From positions 5,146,001-5,210,000 of the forward strand of contig NZ_CP059399.1 of NCBI RefSeq assembly GCF_013744875.1: a stretch of DNA of 64,000 bases, read 5' to 3'. The DNA comes from Nocardia huaxiensis (GTDB taxonomy: Bacteria > Actinomycetota > Actinomycetes > Mycobacteriales > Mycobacteriaceae). Below, piece by piece: positions 61,056 to 64,000 of this stretch (the stretch's first letter is position 1; each line of letters starts with the position of its first letter). The position numbers and the translations under genes are program-made. The notes under the pieces are model-generated. The model ran no database searches. It was given only the letters and a program-made list of their open reading frames with translations, and had not been told where the DNA came from.

Positions 61056-62195
61056 GTGGTCACTGTCCGGCGCTCCCTCTGGCATGAGCCGCGGCCTGCT
61101 GACGCCCCACCCATCGGTCGTCTCGATTGGCTGCTGGCAGGTGTGTTCGCGGTCGCCGTTTCGGTCGAGGGCATTGTTCGGCCGGGCCTGGGCTGGCGGC
61201 CCCTGGTGGTGGTGCTGGCCCTGGCGGTGGTGCCCGCCCTACTCTGGCGGCGGGGCCGGCCGCTGCCGGCCGTCCTGGTCGGGTGGGGCGTCGCCGGGTT
61301 GCTCTCGGTCCTCCAGTTGGCCACGCACGCCGGGGATCTCGGCCTCCACTCCATGTTGGCCGTCCTGATCCTGCTCTACTCGCTGGTGCGGTGGGGTTCG
61401 GGACAGGAGATCGTCGTGGGTACGGCGTTCGTGACAGTCGTTGTGGCACTGGGGATGTACGCCGCCTCCGCGGGCTGGGGCGACGTGTTCGGCGGCAGCG
61501 TCCTGCTGCTGTTGCTCGTCGCACTCGCGGCGGTGTTCCGCTACCGCGCGGATCTCTGGCATCGCCAACAGCGCGAGATCCGCAATCAGGAGCGGGTGGC
61601 GCTGGCGCGCGAGCTGCATGACATTGTGGCCCACCATGTTTCGGCCATCGCGGTGCAGGCGCAGGCCGGTCGCGTGGTCGCCGGCCTGCAGCCCGAGAAG
61701 GCCGCCGAGGTCCTGGCCGCGATCGAGTCCGAAGCGTCGCGCACCCTGGCCGAGATGAGATCGATGGTGCGGGTGCTGCGTGCGGAGGAAGCCGTCGCCT
61801 ATGCACCGCCGCCGGGGGTCGCGGACCTGCCTGCGCTGGCGTGCGCCGATGCGAGGCCCACCGTCGAGGTTTCGCTGAACGGTTCGCTGACCCGGCTGGC
61901 AGGACCCGTGGACGCCGCGCTCTACCGGCTCACCCAGGAGTCGCTGACCAACGCCGTCCGGCACGCCCGGAGCGCAACCCGCGTCCGGATCGAGGTGCGC
62001 CGGGAGGGCGACGCCGTCAGGCTGCGTGTCAGCGACGACGGGCAGATCGAGCCGGGGCCGGTCCCGGAGCCCGGGTTCGGTCTGCTGGGCATGGCCGAAC
62101 GCGCCCAGCTCCTGGGCGGATCGCTCGCCGCGGGGCCGGGGCCCGAGGGCGGGTGGGTGGTCGAGGCAGTGTTGCCGGTGGAGGTGCCGGCATGA
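61056..62195 (+). CDS. Histidine kinase, HisKA_3 class
   Basis: A 379-residue NarL-type sensor. About five N-terminal membrane helices (residues 20-160) with little extracytoplasmic loop, then the phospho-acceptor in ARELHDIVAHHVSAI (His near 187), and the ATPase with ESLTNAVRHA and GFGLLGMAERAQLLGG. GTG 61056 has AGGA upstream. TAGGAT at 61044-61049 could be a -10 giving an almost leaderless message. The ATG of its response regulator overlaps the stop. Confidence 0.92.
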   Translation: MVTVRRSLWHEPRPADAPPIGRLDWLLAGVFAVAVSVEGIVRPGLGWRPLVVVLALAVVPALLWRRGRPLPAVLVGWGVAGLLSVLQLATHAGDLGLHSMLAVLILLYSLVRWGSGQEIVVGTAFVTVVVALGMYAASAGWGDVFGGSVLLLLLVALAAVFRYRADLWHRQQREIRNQERVALARELHDIVAHHVSAIAVQAQAGRVVAGLQPEKAAEVLAAIESEASRTLAEMRSMVRVLRAEEAVAYAPPPGVADLPALACADARPTVEVSLNGSLTRLAGPVDAALYRLTQESLTNAVRHARSATRVRIEVRREGDAVRLRVSDDGQIEPGPVPEPGFGLLGMAERAQLLGGSLAAGPGPEGGWVVEAVLPVEVPA

Positions 62196-62848
62196 GCATC
62201 CGTGTCGTCGTGGCCGACGATCAGGACCTGGTCCGGACCGGGCTGGTGATGATCCTCGGCGCGCAACCCGGCCTCGAGGTCGTAGGGGAGGCGGCCGACG
62301 GGCTCACGGCGCTCGAGCTGGCGACCCGGCTGCGTCCCGATGTCCTCCTGGCCGACATCCGGATGCCCGGACTCGACGGCGTCGAGCTGACGCGACGCCT
62401 GGCCGGGCCGGGCGTAACGGACCCGATGGCGGTCGTCGTCATCACCACCTTCGACCTCGACGAATACATCCTCGGCGCACTGCGCGCCGGCGCCCGCGGC
62501 TTCCTGCTCAAAGACGCCGGGCCGGAGCTGCTCGTGCAGGCCATCCACGCGGCGGCCAACGGAGACGCGCTGATCGCCCCCAACATCACCCGCCGGCTGC
62601 TGGCGACCTTCGCCAACCAGACACCGGAGGTGCCGGTCCAGCCCATAGACCCGCTCACCGAGCGCGAGGAGCAGGTGCTCACCCTGGTGGCCCGGGGCCG
62701 CACCAACACCGAGATCGCCGCCGAGCTCTTCATCGGCCTGAGCACGGTCAAGACCCACGTCGCAGCACTGATGACCAAGCTCGGCGCACGCAACCGCGTC
62801 GAGATCGCGATGTGGGCATACGACACCAGACGCGTGAAAGCCCTTTAG
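62192..62848 (+). CDS. NarL-family response regulator
   Basis: A 218-residue protein. The receiver has the acidic pair in VVVADDQ, phospho-acceptor Asp in LLADIRMPG (near 54) and Lys in FLLKDAG. The LuxR-type HTH is LTEREEQVLTLVARGRTNTE, then FIGLSTVKTHVAALMTKLGA. Coupled by ATGA overlap to the kinase at 61056-62195, its evident partner. Confidence 0.95.
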   Translation: MSIRVVVADDQDLVRTGLVMILGAQPGLEVVGEAADGLTALELATRLRPDVLLADIRMPGLDGVELTRRLAGPGVTDPMAVVVITTFDLDEYILGALRAGARGFLLKDAGPELLVQAIHAAANGDALIAPNITRRLLATFANQTPEVPVQPIDPLTEREEQVLTLVARGRTNTEIAAELFIGLSTVKTHVAALMTKLGARNRVEIAMWAYDTRRVKAL

Positions 62849-62978
62849 GTGTAATGACTTTGCGATCGCGCGGCTCGGCGCGGAGTGGTGGCCGAGGGGA
62901 TTGGTGTTCGCGCGGTACCGTCGTGCGTGGTTCAGCGTGTGACAGGTAGATCAGGGCGACAGTGAAGCGGGTCATTGC

Positions 62979-63647
62979 ATGATTCGAGTGGTGATCGTCG
63001 ATGACGAAGCATTGGTGCGTTCCGGGTTCGAGCTCATCCTCGGGGCGGCACCCGATATCGAGGTGGTCGCGACGAGTTCGGGTGGCGCGGCGGTCGAGGT
63101 GATCGGTGAACAGCGTCCGGATGTGGTGCTGCTGGATATCCGGATGCCCGATGTCGACGGGCTGACGGTGCTGCGCGAAGTCCGCGCGATGGCCGAGCCG
63201 CCGGCGGTGGCGATGCTGACCACCTTCGACACCGATGAGTACATCGTCACGGCGCTGCGGTCGGGTGCCGCCGGATTTCTGCTGAAGGACACCGAACCAG
63301 ACCAGCTGGCCCAGTTGGTTCGCACGCTGGCCGCCGGGGGAGTAGTTATGTCGCCCAAGGCGGCGGCGACCCTGCTGCACGGTGATTCCGCCCTGAGCCG
63401 GATGGCGGCCACCGACGCGGAGGTCGCGCGCGTGCACACTCTGACGCCGCGGGAACGCGATGTGCTGGTGCTGCTCGCCGAGGGACTGTCGAATGTCGAG
63501 ATCGGGCAGCGCCTGTTCTTGAGTGTCGGGACGGTCAAGGACCATGTCAGCGCGATCCTGACCAAGTTGCGGGTGGGCAGCCGGGTGCAGGCGGCGCTGG
63601 TGGCGCAGCGCGCCGGGCTGCTGACCGGCCGCCGCGAGGATCGATGA
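62979..63647 (+). CDS. NarL-family response regulator (second system)
   Basis: A 222-residue regulator. The receiver has VIVDDEALVRSG, LLDIRMPDVDG (Asp near 54) and FLLKDTEP. The HTH is LTPRERDVLVLLAEGLSNVE, then FLSVGTVKDHVSAILTKL. Paralogous to the regulator at 62192-62848, with the gene order reversed: this one precedes its kinase, overlapping it by ATGA. Preceded by 130 bp that must hold its promoter. Confidence 0.95.
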   Translation: MIRVVIVDDEALVRSGFELILGAAPDIEVVATSSGGAAVEVIGEQRPDVVLLDIRMPDVDGLTVLREVRAMAEPPAVAMLTTFDTDEYIVTALRSGAAGFLLKDTEPDQLAQLVRTLAAGGVVMSPKAAATLLHGDSALSRMAATDAEVARVHTLTPRERDVLVLLAEGLSNVEIGQRLFLSVGTVKDHVSAILTKLRVGSRVQAALVAQRAGLLTGRREDR

Positions 63648-64000
63648 TGCCTCGGACCCGTCCGCCGACGTGGGTCGTCGATGTCGCACTGATGGCGCTC
63701 GCGGCGCTGGACGCCGGCTGGGCGACCGCGGAGTTGGGGCACCAGGAGCGAACCGCGGCCGTGATCGCCTGTGCCGCATTGCTTTTCCGGCGACGATGGC
63801 CATTGGCGGCGTTCGCGCTGACCCTGCCCGCGATCGCGCTGACCGAGCTGCTGGTGGCTCCGGCCGTCGCCCTGTACACGCTGGGCAGGCGGACGCGGAA
63901 TCGTTGGCTGCTGGCCGGTTGCGCGATCGTCGCGGCAGTCGTCGTCATGGCCTCGGGGCCCTTCGACAGCGACATCCCGCGCACCCACCTGGTGGTCCAG
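63644..64000 (+). CDS. Histidine kinase N-terminal part, runs off the window
   Basis: An open frame of at least 119 codons from ATG 63644 to the right edge. Four hydrophobic helices (VDVALMALAALDAGWATAEL, AAVIACAALLFRRRWPLAAF, LTLPAIALTELLVAPAVALY, LLAGCAIVAAVVVMASGPF) match the membrane input part of HisKA_3 kinases. Coupling to the preceding response regulator supports the call; the catalytic domains lie outside. Confidence 0.82.
   Translation, partial: MMPRTRPPTWVVDVALMALAALDAGWATAELGHQERTAAVIACAALLFRRRWPLAAFALTLPAIALTELLVAPAVALYTLGRRTRNRWLLAGCAIVAAVVVMASGPFDSDIPRTHLVVQ

Overview
The window is GC-rich actinobacterial DNA. The most likely source is Nocardia or a close mycolic-acid relative. 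Pointers are the actinobacterial integration host factor mIHF, a mycobacterial-type trans-acting enoyl reductase homologue, many TetR/HxlR/XRE-DUF5753 regulators, several P450s and acyl-CoA-type enzymes, and frequent GTG starts. The genus is an inference; no rRNA is present.

Layout. (1) 1-11.3 kb: a lipopeptide-type locus. A large NRPS gene runs leftward off the window edge (C-A-T-C-A, first A domain with a threonine-type code). Divergent from it are a fatty acyl-AMP ligase, an acyl-CoA-dehydrogenase-like protein, a free acyl carrier protein, a LuxR regulator and a P450. Together they look like activation, tailoring and loading of a fatty acid onto an acyl-Thr-starting peptide. (2) 11.3-16.2 kb: a CPBP membrane protease, a SoxR regulator divergent from an MFS exporter across a textbook SoxR-type promoter, an enoyl-reductase-like oxidoreductase and a small secreted protein. 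(3) 16.5-24 kb: an acyl-CoA oxidase, two P450s that lack the EXXR motif, and a DUF4132 protein. (4) 24.2-28.1 kb: a compact possible RiPP locus with an XRE regulator, a 51-residue Cys/Lys/Asp-rich peptide, an asparagine-synthetase-like amide ligase without a glutaminase domain, and an ABC exporter. This is the strongest candidate for an undescribed system.

(5) 28.1-34.7 kb: a tRNA-Leu(GAG), a lipoprotein, a UvrA2/DrrC-like ABC protein, a phosphatase, an SDR, a Sel1-repeat protein and mIHF. (6) 34.8-37.4 kb: a second, identical tRNA-Leu(GAG) in opposite orientation, followed by a decayed accessory patch. It holds a Uma2 nuclease, a 58-residue Cys protein, a truncated XRE-DUF5753 gene ending in a copy of the tRNA 3' end, a deleted Rpn-family gene and a 92-bp repeat. 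(7) 37.4-40 kb: two TetR regulators, each facing a small target gene across clear operators. (8) 40.5-56.3 kb: mostly secreted or envelope proteins (two paralogous hydrolases, two serine hydrolases, a beta-helix protein, an FG-GAP repeat protein, a glycine-zipper protein) mixed with regulators, including an F420/NADP reductase-HxlR fusion. (9) 56.7-60.4 kb: trpBA, then a second module of 58-residue Cys protein, XRE-DUF5753 and DUF397. (10) 60.4-64 kb: a small membrane protein and two LuxR-type two-component systems, the last running off the right edge.

No CRISPR array, IS element, integrase or rRNA operon was seen. Coding density is high. Very long open frames on the opposite strand are codon-bias shadows and were left out.
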